Source of the DNA: Mycolicibacterium helvum
GTDB taxonomy: Bacteria; Actinomycetota; Actinomycetes; Mycobacteriales; Mycobacteriaceae
Assembly: GCF_010731895.1 (NCBI RefSeq)
Contig: NZ_AP022596.1
Location: 1,550,001-1,614,000 of the forward strand
Length of the DNA: 64,000 nt
Direction: 5' to 3'
The notes under the pieces are model-generated. The model saw nothing but the letters and a program-made list of their open reading frames with translations, did not search any database and had not been told where the DNA came from. Positions within the stretch are counted from its first letter, which is position 1. Each line of letters opens with the position of its first letter. The position numbers and the translations under genes are program-made. Of the stretch, positions 7,795 through 16,546 are shown piece after piece.

Positions 7795-9162
7795 CTACCC
7801 GGTACCGTCGGCTCGGCCTTGATCGAACTCCGTTGCCGGCAGGGGTAATTCGCCTGCAGCAACGGCGTCGACGGCCTGTGGATCGAGTTCAAAAAGTTCC
7901 CGCAACGCCTCGGCGTAGGCGTCCCCGCCGGGCGAACTGGCCAGCTGCTTGACCCGCACGGTCGGCGCATGCAGCAGCTTGTCGACCACTCGGCGAACGG
8001 TGCGGGCGACCTCGTCACGCTGGGAATCGTTCAGACCGGGCAGCCGGTTGTCCAGCCGCAACAGTTCGGCCTCGACCACATCGGCGGCGCGCTGGCGAAG
8101 TGCGGTGACGGTGGGGGTGACCTCGGACATCCGCTGGCCGGCCAGGAAGCTGGCAACCTCGGCGGCGACGATCTGACGGGCGGCTTCGGCGTCGGCTGCC
8201 GCGGCGCGGGCGGACGGCTCACGCTGCACGCGGTCCATGTCGATGACCGAGACGCCGGGCAATCCAGCCACGGCGGGGTCGACATCGCGGGGCATCCCCA
8301 GGTCGCAGAGCACCAGCGGGGGGGCGGCCTCGTCGCGGCGGGTGCTGGCCAGCGCATGGTGCACATCGGCCAGCGACACCACCGGGCGGACCGCGCCGGT
8401 ACAGCTGACCACGACATCGGCGGCGGCCAGTGCGGCCGGCAGATGCTCCAGGGTCAGCGCCTGCGCGGTGGCGCCCTGCTGACGGATGCTCTCGGCCAGC
8501 CGCTCCGCACGGGGCAGCGACCGGTTGACGACGTCGATGTGGGTGATCCCGGCCCGCAGCAGGTGCGCGACCGACAGGCCGCCCATCGAGCCGGCGCCGA
8601 CGACGGTGGCGCTGCATCCGGCCAATCCGTCCAGGCGCGAACCAGCGATATCGAGTGCGACCGACACCACACTGGCGCCCGCGGCGTCGATCGCTGTCTC
8701 GGAGTGCACTCGCTTGCCCACCGACAGCGCGCGCTGGGCCAGGTCGTGCAGGATCCGGCCGACGGTCTTGTTGGTCTCGGCATTGGCGTAGGCACGACGG
8801 ACCTGGCCGAGTACCTGCTGTTCACCGATGACCGCGCTGTCCAGGCCGCTGGCAACGGCGAAGAGGTGCTCGACGGCGGCCTCGCTGTAGCGGACGTAGG
8901 CGTACTTGGTCAGATCGCCCATCGACATTCCGGAGTGCTCGGCAAGCACCTGCCCGATCGCCGACAGACCGCCGTGGAAGGCGTCTACCACCGCGTAGAC
9001 CTCGACCCGGTTACAGGTGGACAGCACCATCGCCTCGGTCACCAGCGGCGACTGCAAGAGCTCATCGACGATCTTGACCTGATCGGACTCATCCGTGGAC
9101 AACTGCTCAAGGACGGAAACCGGAGCGCTGCGATGCGACACCCCGAACAGCAGCACGCTCAC
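7795..9162 (-). CDS. hemA: Glutamyl-tRNA reductase
   Basis: The 455-residue protein makes glutamate-1-semialdehyde from Glu-tRNA, the committed step of C5-pathway haem synthesis. The catalytic Cys50 lies in [22 protein letters not shown] and a Rossmann motif [12 protein letters not shown] (about 187-198) follow; the C-terminal part is the dimerisation helix bundle. GTG at 9162 has AGGTG 10 bases upstream. The gene heads the hemA-hemC-hemD-hemB string. The 107 bp upstream of it contain no other gene and presumably hold the promoter. Confidence 0.97.
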   Translation of the reverse strand: MSVLLFGVSHRSAPVSVLEQLSTDESDQVKIVDELLQSPLVTEAMVLSTCNRVEVYAVVDAFHGGLSAIGQVLAEHSGMSMGDLTKYAYVRYSEAAVEHLFAVASGLDSAVIGEQQVLGQVRRAYANAETNKTVGRILHDLAQRALSVGKRVHSETAIDAAGASVVSVALDIAGSRLDGLAGCSATVVGAGSMGGLSVAHLLRAGITHIDVVNRSLPRAERLAESIRQQGATAQALTLEHLPAALAAADVVVSCTGAVRPVVSLADVHHALASTRRDEAAPPLVLCDLGMPRDVDPAVAGLPGVSVIDMDRVQREPSARAAAADAEAARQIVAAEVASFLAGQRMSEVTPTVTALRQRAADVVEAELLRLDNRLPGLNDSQRDEVARTVRRVVDKLLHAPTVRVKQLASSPGGDAYAEALRELFELDPQAVDAVAAGELPLPATEFDQGRADGTG

Positions 9163-9269
9163 GGCACGATCACCTGGCCCGCTCCCTTGCTGTCACGGAA
9201 TGCTCCGTTAGTGAAACTTACTTCCACGGTAAACGCTGCGCAGGCGGCTGGCCAAATTCCGGCGGTCGT

Positions 9270-9554
9270 TCACCCGTCGTCGTCGACGACCGCGCGGCCG
9301 CGAGCGAGATCAGCCCGTAGCCGCGCAACGTCGACATCCCAGTAGCTGTGCTCGCGCCCGTTGAGCAGGACGACGGGCAGACGGTCGCCGAATTCGGCTC
9401 GTAACGCGCTGTTCCCGGCAGTCGCCGCGGCGTCGACGTCGGTGGCGGACAGCTCGAAATCAAGTTCGGTGGCCAGCTCCGCCAGCCGGTCGTAGACCTG
9501 CTCGCAGATGGTGCACCCGGCCCGGGTCAACAGCTCGACGTGTGCGCGGCTCAC
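9270..9554 (-). CDS. Glutaredoxin-like (DUF836) thiol-redox protein
   Basis: The 94-residue product has a thioredoxin-fold start with the active site CTIC in LLTRAGCTICEQV (residues about 8-20), a cis-Pro region RLPVVLLNGRE and the strand SYWDVD. The size and pattern fit the DUF836/glutaredoxin family that follows hemA in mycobacteria (Rv0508 position). GTG at 9554 is used because the frame upstream is not homologous-looking; the site before it is poor. It is divergent from serB, whose start is 31 bp away, so their promoters must overlap. Confidence 0.85.
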   Translation of the reverse strand: MSRAHVELLTRAGCTICEQVYDRLAELATELDFELSATDVDAAATAGNSALRAEFGDRLPVVLLNGREHSYWDVDVARLRADLARGRAVVDDDG

Positions 9555-9572
9555 CCGAGCAAGTGTCGCAGT

Positions 9573-9578
9573 TAGGGT
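9573..9578 (+). promoter_or_regulatory. -10 box of serB (leaderless)
   Basis: TAGGGT, six bases, then ATG at 9585; no ribosome binding site lies between, so the mRNA probably begins at the start codon. Confidence 0.6.
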
Positions 9579-9584
9579 TGACCC

Positions 9585-10514
9585 ATGGGGCCCGGGGACC
9601 ACGACCAGGAACTTGCGGGAGATGCGAGCGCCGAACGCGCCGCCGACGAGTTGGTCGCCGAGCAGGTCAGCGCCGTGGCACGCGACGCCAGCATGGCCGC
9701 GCATCGTGAGCCGGGGCCGCAGGCCGCCGAGCCGGCCGAGCCGCCGCCCGCCGACCTCACCGCCGCGGCGTTCTTCGACGTGGACAACACGCTGGTGCAG
9801 GGCTCGTCGCTGGTGCATTTCGGTCGCGGCCTGGCCGCCCGCAAGTACTTCACCTACGCCGACATGGCCAAGTTCATCTACGCGCAGGCCAAGTTCCAGC
9901 TGACCGGCCGGGAGAACAGCGACGACGTCGCCGAGGGCAGGGCAAAGGCACTGGCCTTCATCGAGGGCCGGTCGACCGCCGAACTGATCGCGGTCGGCGA
10001 GGAGATCTACGACGACATCATCGCCGACAAGATCTGGCCCGGCACCCGGGCGCTGGCCCAGATGCATCTGGATGCCGGCCAGCAGGTCTGGCTGGTCACT
10101 GCCACGCCCTACGAGCTGGCGGACACGATCGCCCGGCGGCTGGGTTTGACTGGTGCGCTGGGTACCGTCGCCGAGTCCGAGAACGGGGTGTTCACCGGCC
10201 GGCTGGTGGGCGACATCCTGCACGGGGTCGGCAAGGCGCATGCGGTGCGACAGCTGGCCGTCCGCGAGGGGCTCAACCTCAAACGCTGCACCGCCTACTC
10301 CGACAGCTACAACGACGTGCCGATGCTGTCCCTGGTCGGAACGGCGGTCGCCATCAACCCGGACGCCAACCTGCGTGAGCTGGCTCGTGAGCGCGGCTGG
10401 GAGATCCGCGATTTCCGGACCGCGCGCAAGGCGGCCCGCATCGGCGTGCCCTCAGCGCTGGCGCTGGGAGCGGTCGGCGGGGCGCTCGCCGCGGCCGTCT
10501 CGCGCAGGCGCTAG
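9585..10514 (+). CDS. serB: HAD-IB family phosphatase, SerB-like
   Basis: The 309-residue product is a haloacid-dehalogenase-superfamily hydrolase of subfamily IB. D65 and D67 of FFDVDNTLV are the nucleophile and acid/base; VTATPYELA is motif II; the conserved Lys and [12 protein letters not shown] supply motifs III and IV. An unusual 57-residue N-terminal Glu/Ala-rich segment precedes the domain and a hydrophobic helix with a basic end ([12 protein letters not shown]) closes it, so it may be membrane-tethered. The closest named relatives are called SerB1, but activity on phosphoserine is not proven by the sequence. The mmpS2-mmpL2 genes that follow serB1 in M. tuberculosis are absent. Confidence 0.88.
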   Translation: MGPGDHDQELAGDASAERAADELVAEQVSAVARDASMAAHREPGPQAAEPAEPPPADLTAAAFFDVDNTLVQGSSLVHFGRGLAARKYFTYADMAKFIYAQAKFQLTGRENSDDVAEGRAKALAFIEGRSTAELIAVGEEIYDDIIADKIWPGTRALAQMHLDAGQQVWLVTATPYELADTIARRLGLTGALGTVAESENGVFTGRLVGDILHGVGKAHAVRQLAVREGLNLKRCTAYSDSYNDVPMLSLVGTAVAINPDANLRELARERGWEIRDFRTARKAARIGVPSALALGAVGGALAAAVSRRR

Positions 10515-10561
10515 CTCCGCTCAACGCGGCTCACCCCCGCCGCCACCGCAATACCCGCTGA

Positions 10562-10567
10562 TAGGCT
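10562..10567 (+). promoter_or_regulatory. -10 box of hadD (leaderless)
   Basis: TAGGCT, six bases, GTG at 10574, without a ribosome binding site. It fits the same pattern as serB, ramB and lpdC in this window. Confidence 0.6.
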
Positions 10568-10573
10568 CCCCGG

Positions 10574-11086
10574 GTGTCAATCGCCAGCGACATCATCGGA
10601 ACGCACTACCGGTACCCGGACTATTACCTGGTCGGCCGGGAGAAGATCCGTGAGTACGCCAAAGCGATCCAGTCGGACAATGAGCTGTACTACAGCGAGG
10701 AAGCGGCCAAGGCCGCCGGCTACGCCGACGTGGTGGCCCCGCTGACGTTCATTGCGATCGCCGGCCGCCAAGTGCAGTTGGACATCTTCCGAAACTTCGA
10801 TGTCGGCATCAATATCGCCCGGGTCATTCACCGCGACCAGAAGATCCTTTTCCACCGGCCGATCGTGGCGGGTGACAAATTGTTCTTCGACTCCTGGCTG
10901 GATTCGGTGGTCGAATCATTCGGCACCGTCATCACTGAATTGCGCAGTGAAGTCACCGACGAAGACGGCAAACCCGTGATGACGACGATCGTGACAATGA
11001 TCGGCGAAGCCGAGGGCGACGAACAGACCAACGCTCAGGTGGCGGCGATCGCCGCGGCGGCGTTGGGCAGGCAAACCGCGCGCTGA
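10574..11086 (+). CDS. hadD: MaoC-like (3R)-hydroxyacyl-ACP dehydratase subunit HadD
   Basis: The 170-residue product is a single hot-dog domain of the MaoC N-terminal/HadA-HadC type ([19 protein letters not shown] at the start, [13 protein letters not shown] in the middle, a closing antiparallel sheet). Such subunits give substrate length specificity in the FAS-II beta-hydroxyacyl dehydratases that build mycolic acids; the catalytic D-x4-H hydratase motif of the B subunit is not seen here. The gene sits in the place of Rv0504c, and its M. smegmatis orthologue has been named HadD and linked to alpha- and epoxy-mycolates. It is 59 bp after serB, with its own promoter. Confidence 0.85.
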   Translation: MSIASDIIGTHYRYPDYYLVGREKIREYAKAIQSDNELYYSEEAAKAAGYADVVAPLTFIAIAGRQVQLDIFRNFDVGINIARVIHRDQKILFHRPIVAGDKLFFDSWLDSVVESFGTVITELRSEVTDEDGKPVMTTIVTMIGEAEGDEQTNAQVAAIAAAALGRQTAR

Positions 11087-11116
11087 TTGGCGGCGCTGCG
11101 AGCTGACCCGAGCCGC

Positions 11117-12181
11117 TCAGCCCAAGAACATGTTGCGACGCTTGGTCAGCAACTGGTACAGCGTCTGCTGGATGGTCTCGCGTACCTGGTCGGTCAACTC
11201 GAAGGTGACCATCGGGTCGTCGGCTGCCGATTCGTCGTAGTCGGCCGTCTCGATCGGCGTCCCAAATGCGATGTGCCACTTGGACGGAAGCGGCACCAGC
11301 CCGGCAGGGCCGGCCAGCGGGAACAGCGGTGTGATCGGGAAGTAGGGCAACCCCAGCACCCGCGCGAGCAGCTTCACGTCGGCGATCATCGGGTAGATCT
11401 CCTCGGAGCCGACGATCGAGCACGGGATGATCGGCGCCTTGGTTCGCAGCGCCGCCGAGACGAACCCGCCGCGACCGAATCGCTGCAGCTTGTAGCGATC
11501 CCGGAAGTGCTTGCCCAAGCCCTTGTAGCCCTCGGGGAACACCGCCGTCAGCTCGCCGCCCACCAGCAGCCGGTGCGCATCGACGGTGGACGCCATGGTG
11601 TGGCCGGCCTTGCGGGCGATCGGGCCCATCATCGGCATGTCGAAGACCATGTCGGCCGCCAGCAACCGCAAGTCCCGGTTGTTCGGATGGTGGTCGTGCA
11701 CCGCCACCGACAACATCAACCCGTCGAACGGCAACGTCCCGGCGTGATTGGCGACCAGTAGGCCGGCGCCATTCTTCGGCAGGTTCTCAATGCCGCTGAC
11801 CTCAACCCGGAACCAATTCTGGAAAAAGAAACGCAGCAAAGGCAGGACGAGCGCGTTGTTGAACTGCGGATCGAAACCGAATTCGTCAACCGTGTAATCG
11901 CCGGTGAGTCGCTTGGACACGAAATCAGCGATTGCCGAAATACGTTGGGCCAGTTCATTAGGAGCCTCGGCGGCGCCACCAATTGTGCCCGCGCCGCGGC
12001 GCGCATCGATTTCTCTGACGACAGCGGCAATATCTTCCGCCGACGCGCGGGTACCGGGGTCGGCCAGCAGCGAGGGATGTCGGCGCGCCGCCTCCGCGCG
12101 CTGGGCGGCCCGTCGGGCAGCCGCAGCCCGCGTTGAATTTGAGTGCAGCGGAATCACTTTCGCCTTGGAATCACCCGCCAC
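11117..12181 (-). CDS. PlsC-type 1-acylglycerol-phosphate acyltransferase family protein
   Basis: The 354-residue product carries the acyltransferase motifs H-x4-D (NHAGTLPFD, H146 and D153), FPEG with the following Lys, and a proline-rich motif IIPCSIVGSEE. The first 100 residues are Ala/Arg-rich and look disordered. It should acylate a lysophospholipid or related glycerol acceptor at the membrane face. GTG at 12181 has GAGAAGG upstream, 30 bp after the galE2 stop, so both are one operon. In M. tuberculosis cmaA2 lies between the hadD and plsC orthologues; here the two genes converge with only 30 bp between them. Confidence 0.88.
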   Translation of the reverse strand: MAGDSKAKVIPLHSNSTRAAAARRAAQRAEAARRHPSLLADPGTRASAEDIAAVVREIDARRGAGTIGGAAEAPNELAQRISAIADFVSKRLTGDYTVDEFGFDPQFNNALVLPLLRFFFQNWFRVEVSGIENLPKNGAGLLVANHAGTLPFDGLMLSVAVHDHHPNNRDLRLLAADMVFDMPMMGPIARKAGHTMASTVDAHRLLVGGELTAVFPEGYKGLGKHFRDRYKLQRFGRGGFVSAALRTKAPIIPCSIVGSEEIYPMIADVKLLARVLGLPYFPITPLFPLAGPAGLVPLPSKWHIAFGTPIETADYDESAADDPMVTFELTDQVRETIQQTLYQLLTKRRNMFLG

Positions 12182-12211
12182 GTCGGCTACCTTCTCCCCA
12201 CCATCGGCCCA

Positions 12212-13285
12212 TCAGCCGCCCCATCGCTGCGCAACGGCGACCGCGCGACTCTCCAGAGAGCGTACCCATTTCGGGTCGATGATCGGGGTCAAACCTCGGC
12301 CACGCACGTAATCGTCGAAGGCCTCTATCGTCGTCCATTTCGGCGCAAAGCCCAACTCGGAGCGCATTCTGGTGGTGTCCATGACGCGTCCGTAATTTAG
12401 CCAGTCCATCTGGTCACGGTTGAGGTCGGAAGGCCGGCCCGTCCGTCGCAACGAATACAGTGCCCAAACCCCGGAATTCGGCAACGGAACCGCAACCCGT
12501 CCGGAACGCCGGATCGCCTGCGACATCATGATCACGCCGTCGGCTCCGATGTTGAACGTGCCCGACTTGCCCGCCATCGTGGCGCGCTCCAGCGCCCCCA
12601 ACGCGTCCTGCTCGTGCAGCAGCTGCAGTCGCGCGTCATGGCCCAGCACCGTGGTCACCAACGGACCGGCCAGATAGCGCGACAACGCGGTATCCATGGC
12701 CGGGCCGATCATGTTGGCCAGCCGCAGGATCGTGACGGCGATATCGGGCCTACGCCGGCCCAGCCCACGCACGTAGCCCTCGATGTCGATGCTGTCGCGG
12801 GCGAAGCCCTCACCCGGCGGCCGACGGCTACTGCTGTCCTCGGTGTAGACCACCGGGTCGTGCGCGTGCGACCCGTATACCTCGGAGGTCGACTTCAGGA
12901 TCACCCGGCGCACCGACGGCGCCTTCTGGCAGGCCGCGAACAACTGCATGGCGCCCATGACGTTGATTTCCTTCAACGTGGCACGCCCACCCGAACGCGG
13001 GGCATAGGAGGCCGCCGAGGCATGCACGACCGTGTCGACTTCGCCGTTTCGAATCACCTTGGCGATAAACGGGTTTCGAATGTCGGCGCGGACGAACTCG
13101 GCCCGACCCATCCGGCGCAGAAGGTCTTTGCTCGGTGCAACAGCATCGACCGCGATGACCTTGTTGATCAACGGGTTCTGCACCAGCCGCGCGGTCAGGT
13201 ACCCGCCGAGGAACCGGCAGGCCCCGGTGACCAGCACGACCTTCGGGTAGTGCGGGGCTTCGGTGTCGGTGCCGCCGGAATCCAT
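12212..13285 (-). CDS. galE2: NAD-dependent epimerase/dehydratase-like extended SDR
   Basis: The 357-residue protein is an extended short-chain dehydrogenase. The nucleotide motif is TGACRFLGGYL (about 20-30, G-x2-x-x-L-G variant), followed by ADIRNP and the active-site strand KSTSEVYGS. The expected catalytic YxxxK is degenerate: Y171 lies in GYVRGLG, with Leu where Lys should be. So it may bind NAD(P) and a sugar nucleotide without ordinary epimerase chemistry. It is the counterpart of Rv0501 (galE2) by context. It heads an operon with the acyltransferase and lies 83 bp after bS22. Confidence 0.8.
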   Translation of the reverse strand: MDSGGTDTEAPHYPKVVLVTGACRFLGGYLTARLVQNPLINKVIAVDAVAPSKDLLRRMGRAEFVRADIRNPFIAKVIRNGEVDTVVHASAASYAPRSGGRATLKEINVMGAMQLFAACQKAPSVRRVILKSTSEVYGSHAHDPVVYTEDSSSRRPPGEGFARDSIDIEGYVRGLGRRRPDIAVTILRLANMIGPAMDTALSRYLAGPLVTTVLGHDARLQLLHEQDALGALERATMAGKSGTFNIGADGVIMMSQAIRRSGRVAVPLPNSGVWALYSLRRTGRPSDLNRDQMDWLNYGRVMDTTRMRSELGFAPKWTTIEAFDDYVRGRGLTPIIDPKWVRSLESRAVAVAQRWGG

Positions 13286-13368
13286 CAGGACAGCCTATCG
13301 GCTTGCGACTGCACCCGGCATGGCTCAAGAGCTGCCGGGCTGGGACTGGCCCAGTGCCCGGCAGAGAG

Positions 13369-13470
13369 CTACTTACCGAGTTTTCTGCGCTGGACCCGGG
13401 TACGACGCAGCAACTTGCGGTGCTTCTTCTTCGACATGCGCTTGCGCCGCTTCTTGATGACTGAACCCAT
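13369..13470 (-). CDS. Small ribosomal protein bS22
   Basis: A 33-residue, extremely basic protein ([15 protein letters not shown], ending RRKLGK) too short for usual ORF cut-offs. It matches the actinobacterial 30S protein bS22, known from mycobacterial ribosome structures and annotated as an AURKAIP1/COX24-domain protein. The ATG at 13470 has AGGTAACGG upstream. A short hairpin (GCCTGC-N6-GCAGGC, 13498-13515) and a possible -10 TAAGGT lie upstream on the same strand. Confidence 0.93.
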
Positions 13471-13582
13471 GAAATCCGTTACCTAAACCTTTGCAGTGCC
13501 TGCACCAGAGCAGGCTTGTCTATGTCCCGGACACCTTACCTAAGCAGGGATGCGGAACGGAAAACGCCCTCGGCCCAACGAG

Positions 13583-13846
13583 CTAGCCCGCGTCGAAGTA
13601 CGACGTCTCCAGCAAGTCGTGGACGGCCTTGGCATGCACCCGGAACGACCGACCGACCCGCACTGCGGGCAGCTCACCGTTGTGCACCAGGCGGTACACC
13701 GTCATCTTGCTGACCCGCATCAGCGAGGCCACTTCGGCGACGGTCAGAAATTGAGCTCTGGCGGCCGGAGCACTATCGGCGCCACCGGCATCCCGCGCCG
13801 ATTTTCCAGCCGAATCCCGCGCCGATGGCCCGTTCATAGACGTCAT
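13583..13846 (-). CDS. BldC/excisionase-type helix-turn-helix DNA-binding protein
   Basis: The 87-residue product has a 30-residue Ala/Ser/Asp-rich start and then a compact MerR-like winged helix: FLTVAEVASLMRVSKMTVYRLVH, LPAVRVGRSFRVH, VHDLLE. This is the layout of BldC-type regulators, which bind DNA as head-to-tail oligomers rather than as dimers. It lies between proC and bS22 as Rv0500A does in M. tuberculosis. A second ATG at 13837 is also possible. Targets are not predictable. Confidence 0.85.
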   Translation of the reverse strand: MTSMNGPSARDSAGKSARDAGGADSAPAARAQFLTVAEVASLMRVSKMTVYRLVHNGELPAVRVGRSFRVHAKAVHDLLETSYFDAG

Positions 13847-13985
13847 CGCAACCCAATCCGTCAGGCACGGGCAGTTCCAGCGGCTTCCCCACCGCTGGCA
13901 CCCAGCCGTGCATACACGAGGAGAATAGCGTGGCGGGTGGGGTTACTGCGACGGGTGTGGGTAGATCCATCAGAAAATTGTTGAA

Positions 13986-14849
13986 CTACTCTGATGTAAT
14001 TCCTAGCTGCTCAGAGCGTGTTTTCGCGGCATCGATGGCAGCAGTGACGGCCGCCCGCACCCCACCACTCTCGAGTTCCCGCAGGCCAGCGGCGGTGGTC
14101 CCGCCCGGGGAGGTAACCATCGCGCGCAGCCGGGCCGGGGACGTGTCCAGCCCGCTGTCTACGCCGGCTGCGCGCTCGCTGTCGAGGCGTTCCAGGAGCA
14201 TGGCCGCCGATCCGGCCATCGTCTGCACCGCAAGATCGGTCGCGACTGCTCTGCTGAGGCCATTCGCGACCGCTGCGTCGACCAATGCTTCGACGAAAAG
14301 GAAGAAATACGCCGGCCCCGAACCGGAGACCGCGGTGACGGCGTCGAGCTGGCTTTCCGGCACGGTCAGCACGTCGCCGACGCACTTGAACACCGCCGCG
14401 ACGTCGGCGAGCTGCTCAGCTGTGGCAAACCGGCCCGCAGCGAGCGCGCTGACGCCCGCACCGACCAACGCGGGGGCGTTGGGCATCACCCGGACCACCG
14501 GCGAGCCAGCGGGCAGCCGGGACTCGTAAAAGCCGATCGTCACGCCAGCGACGACGGTCACGAAGACCTGTTCGATGGTGTCGCTCTCGGCCTGGGCGGC
14601 GGCGTCGGCGATGGCGGCGACGACCGACTCGGCGTCGCCGGGTTTCACAGCGACGATCACGAACGCCGCGGTTTCGACCGCCTCGGCGACCGTAGCCATC
14701 CGAACCGAGTACTTCTCGCCCAAGTAGCGGGCCCGTTCCGGCATCCGCTCCGACACCACAAGGTCTTTAACCTGCCGGCCCGCCCGAAGGAGCCCGGCAA
14801 GGATCGCCTCGCCCATACTGCCGCCGCCGATGATCGCGATTCTGGCCAT
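13986..14849 (-). CDS. proC: Pyrroline-5-carboxylate reductase
   Basis: The 287-residue enzyme reduces pyrroline-5-carboxylate to proline with NAD(P)H. Landmarks are IAIIGGGSMGEAIL at the N-terminus, VIVAVKP, VVRVMPNAPALVG, and the C-terminal helical dimerisation signature ending in MVTSPGGTTAAGLREL. ATG at 14849 starts directly at the Rossmann strand; the upstream open frame is not conserved-looking. It is 31 bp downstream of the thioesterase-like gene. Confidence 0.96.
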   Translation of the reverse strand: MARIAIIGGGSMGEAILAGLLRAGRQVKDLVVSERMPERARYLGEKYSVRMATVAEAVETAAFVIVAVKPGDAESVVAAIADAAAQAESDTIEQVFVTVVAGVTIGFYESRLPAGSPVVRVMPNAPALVGAGVSALAAGRFATAEQLADVAAVFKCVGDVLTVPESQLDAVTAVSGSGPAYFFLFVEALVDAAVANGLSRAVATDLAVQTMAGSAAMLLERLDSERAAGVDSGLDTSPARLRAMVTSPGGTTAAGLRELESGGVRAAVTAAIDAAKTRSEQLGITSE

Positions 14850-14880
14850 GTCGGAAGACCCTAGCGGGCCTGAGCAAACG

Positions 14881-15678
14881 TTATTGGGCGGGCACCAAGG
14901 CCAGCTGACGGGTCTGCACGATGATGCGCCCCGCGCTGTCAACCACAATGTGGTCTTCGTCGAACCAGTCCTGACCGATCTGCGTCGTCGTACAGGCCAC
15001 CCGCAGCCAGCCGTCATCGGGCCTGCCGCGTAGGTACGCGGTCATCTGCACCGTGGGAGCCCAGCCCCGGCGGTTCACCGCGTAGCAGACCGGCACCGAG
15101 ATGTCGCCGCACATCAGCGCGAACAACACGTCCACCGGACCCTCCTTGGGCCGGACCCAGATCGTGAACACCGGTGCCCCGGCCTCGGTGACCGTCTCGG
15201 TCAGCTCCGGACGGATGTCGCAGCCGCGAGCCAGATTGTTGATCGCCGCGGCGGGATGGCCCGGGCCGATCGGCTCGATATGCGCGGGCGGCTCCACACT
15301 CATCAACGCCGTCACCGGATTGGCCGACAGCAAGGGCGCCACGTGGTGCTCCGGATCACCCAGCGTGACGACGGCCCGCACGCAGACTCGCTCGCCCTGG
15401 GATAGCGCCACATCGACCAGGCCGATGCGACGGCCGCGCTTCTGCACTCCGGTGATCAGCCGGACCGGTCCGGGGTCGGGCGCGGACAGAAAATCCGCCG
15501 ACACCGCCACCGGTTCAAAGCCCTCATAGGCATACGCCTCGCGAGCCGCCTTGGCGCACAACGCCAACATCACGCCGCCGTGGATTTTCGGCCCAATTGT
15601 CCAGTGCTCGTTGAGATTTGCCTCGAAGCCGCCATCAAGCGGGTGCAACGCCATCACATCGTCGAACCGGGGGTACAT
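14881..15678 (-). CDS. Double hot-dog thioesterase-like protein
   Basis: The 265-residue product has two hot-dog halves: NEHWTIGPKIHGGVMLALCAKAARE (residues about 23-48) is the substrate-tunnel helix of the first, and YAVNRRGWAPTVQMTAYLRGRP begins the last strands of the second. This resembles acyl-CoA thioesterase (TesB-like) proteins. The typical catalytic Asp/Gln pair cannot be assigned by eye. ATG at 15678 has GAGAGG 6 bases upstream; a TTG one codon earlier is not needed. It lies 15 bp after the TIM-barrel gene, as Rv0499 after Rv0498. Confidence 0.8.
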   Translation of the reverse strand: MYPRFDDVMALHPLDGGFEANLNEHWTIGPKIHGGVMLALCAKAAREAYAYEGFEPVAVSADFLSAPDPGPVRLITGVQKRGRRIGLVDVALSQGERVCVRAVVTLGDPEHHVAPLLSANPVTALMSVEPPAHIEPIGPGHPAAAINNLARGCDIRPELTETVTEAGAPVFTIWVRPKEGPVDVLFALMCGDISVPVCYAVNRRGWAPTVQMTAYLRGRPDDGWLRVACTTTQIGQDWFDEDHIVVDSAGRIIVQTRQLALVPAQ

Positions 15679-15693
15679 CAATACCTCTCTCGT

Positions 15694-16539
15694 TCAGCGC
15701 AACAGGTGGGTGCGCGCGAACTGAAGCGACTCGACCAGAAGCTCCTCCCGCTCAGCTTTGGTGCGCGCACCCGAGGTGGTGACCTCGAGGATCACATGCC
15801 CGGTGAAGTCGCTGGCCGCCAGCATCTGGCATACCTCCGCGGTCGGCTGCGTCCCACGGCCGGGCACCAGATGTTCATCGGTCGACGCACCGTTGCCGTC
15901 GCACAGGTGCAGGTGCACCAGCCCGGAGCCCATCCGCTCGGCCATCTCCAGGGCGTCGGTGCCCGCCGTCGCGGTATGCGACAGGTCCAACGTGTAGTGG
16001 GCGTGGTTGCCGTCGAGCGGGTCGTAGGACGGCGCGAACGCCGAAATCCCAACGCCGGGACGGCCACCGCGCTTACGCATCCGTTCGATCGACGGGTCCC
16101 CTGAGCCGAAGAACCGGTCGGTGCGGAACGGGAACATATTCTCCACCGCCACCAGCACATCGCTGCGGCTCTCCAACTCGGCGACCTGCTCGCTGAATCC
16201 GTCGGCGTACCGGCGCTGCCACCGGAATGGTGGGTGCACCACCACGGTCTGTGCACCGAGCCGCTCGGCGGCCTGCACGCTGCGGGTCAGCTTCGGGATG
16301 GGGTTGGCCCCCCACACCCGCTGAGAGATCAGCAGACAGGGCGCGTGCACCGACAACACCGGCATGTTGTAGCGGCGCGACAGCTTGGCGATGGCCCCGA
16401 CGTCCTGGCTGACCGTCTCGGCCCACACCATGAGTTCGACACCGTCGTAACCTAATTCGGCCGCGTACTCGAAAGCGGCCTCGGTCCTCAGCGGATAGAC
16501 CGAGGCCGTCGACAGACCGACCTTGATTGCGGGGCGCAC
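15694..16539 (-). CDS. Sugar phosphate isomerase/epimerase-like TIM-barrel protein
   Basis: The 281-residue product is an AP-endonuclease-2-type TIM barrel: KVGLSTASVYPL at the first strand, GYDGVELMVW at the second, VHAPC, VVVHPP, VAVENMFPF, LDLSHTATAG, LVHLHLCDG and GHVILEVTT mark successive strands with metal-ligand His, Glu and Asp at their ends. Members isomerise sugars or cut DNA; the DNA-enzyme motifs are not obvious, so sugar chemistry is likelier. GTG at 16539 lies 7 bp after the upstream stop. Confidence 0.82.
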   Translation of the reverse strand: MRPAIKVGLSTASVYPLRTEAAFEYAAELGYDGVELMVWAETVSQDVGAIAKLSRRYNMPVLSVHAPCLLISQRVWGANPIPKLTRSVQAAERLGAQTVVVHPPFRWQRRYADGFSEQVAELESRSDVLVAVENMFPFRTDRFFGSGDPSIERMRKRGGRPGVGISAFAPSYDPLDGNHAHYTLDLSHTATAGTDALEMAERMGSGLVHLHLCDGNGASTDEHLVPGRGTQPTAEVCQMLAASDFTGHVILEVTTSGARTKAEREELLVESLQFARTHLLR

Positions 16540-16546
16540 TGATGAA

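Noticed and set aside
7969..9345. 458-residue plus-strand open frame opposite hemA
   Set aside because: hemA is unambiguous on the other strand; the frame is a GC-rich antisense shadow without recognisable motifs.
13930..14529. 199-residue plus frame with GAGGAG upstream opposite proC
   Set aside because: It has a plausible ribosome site but covers proC in antisense and has no family features.
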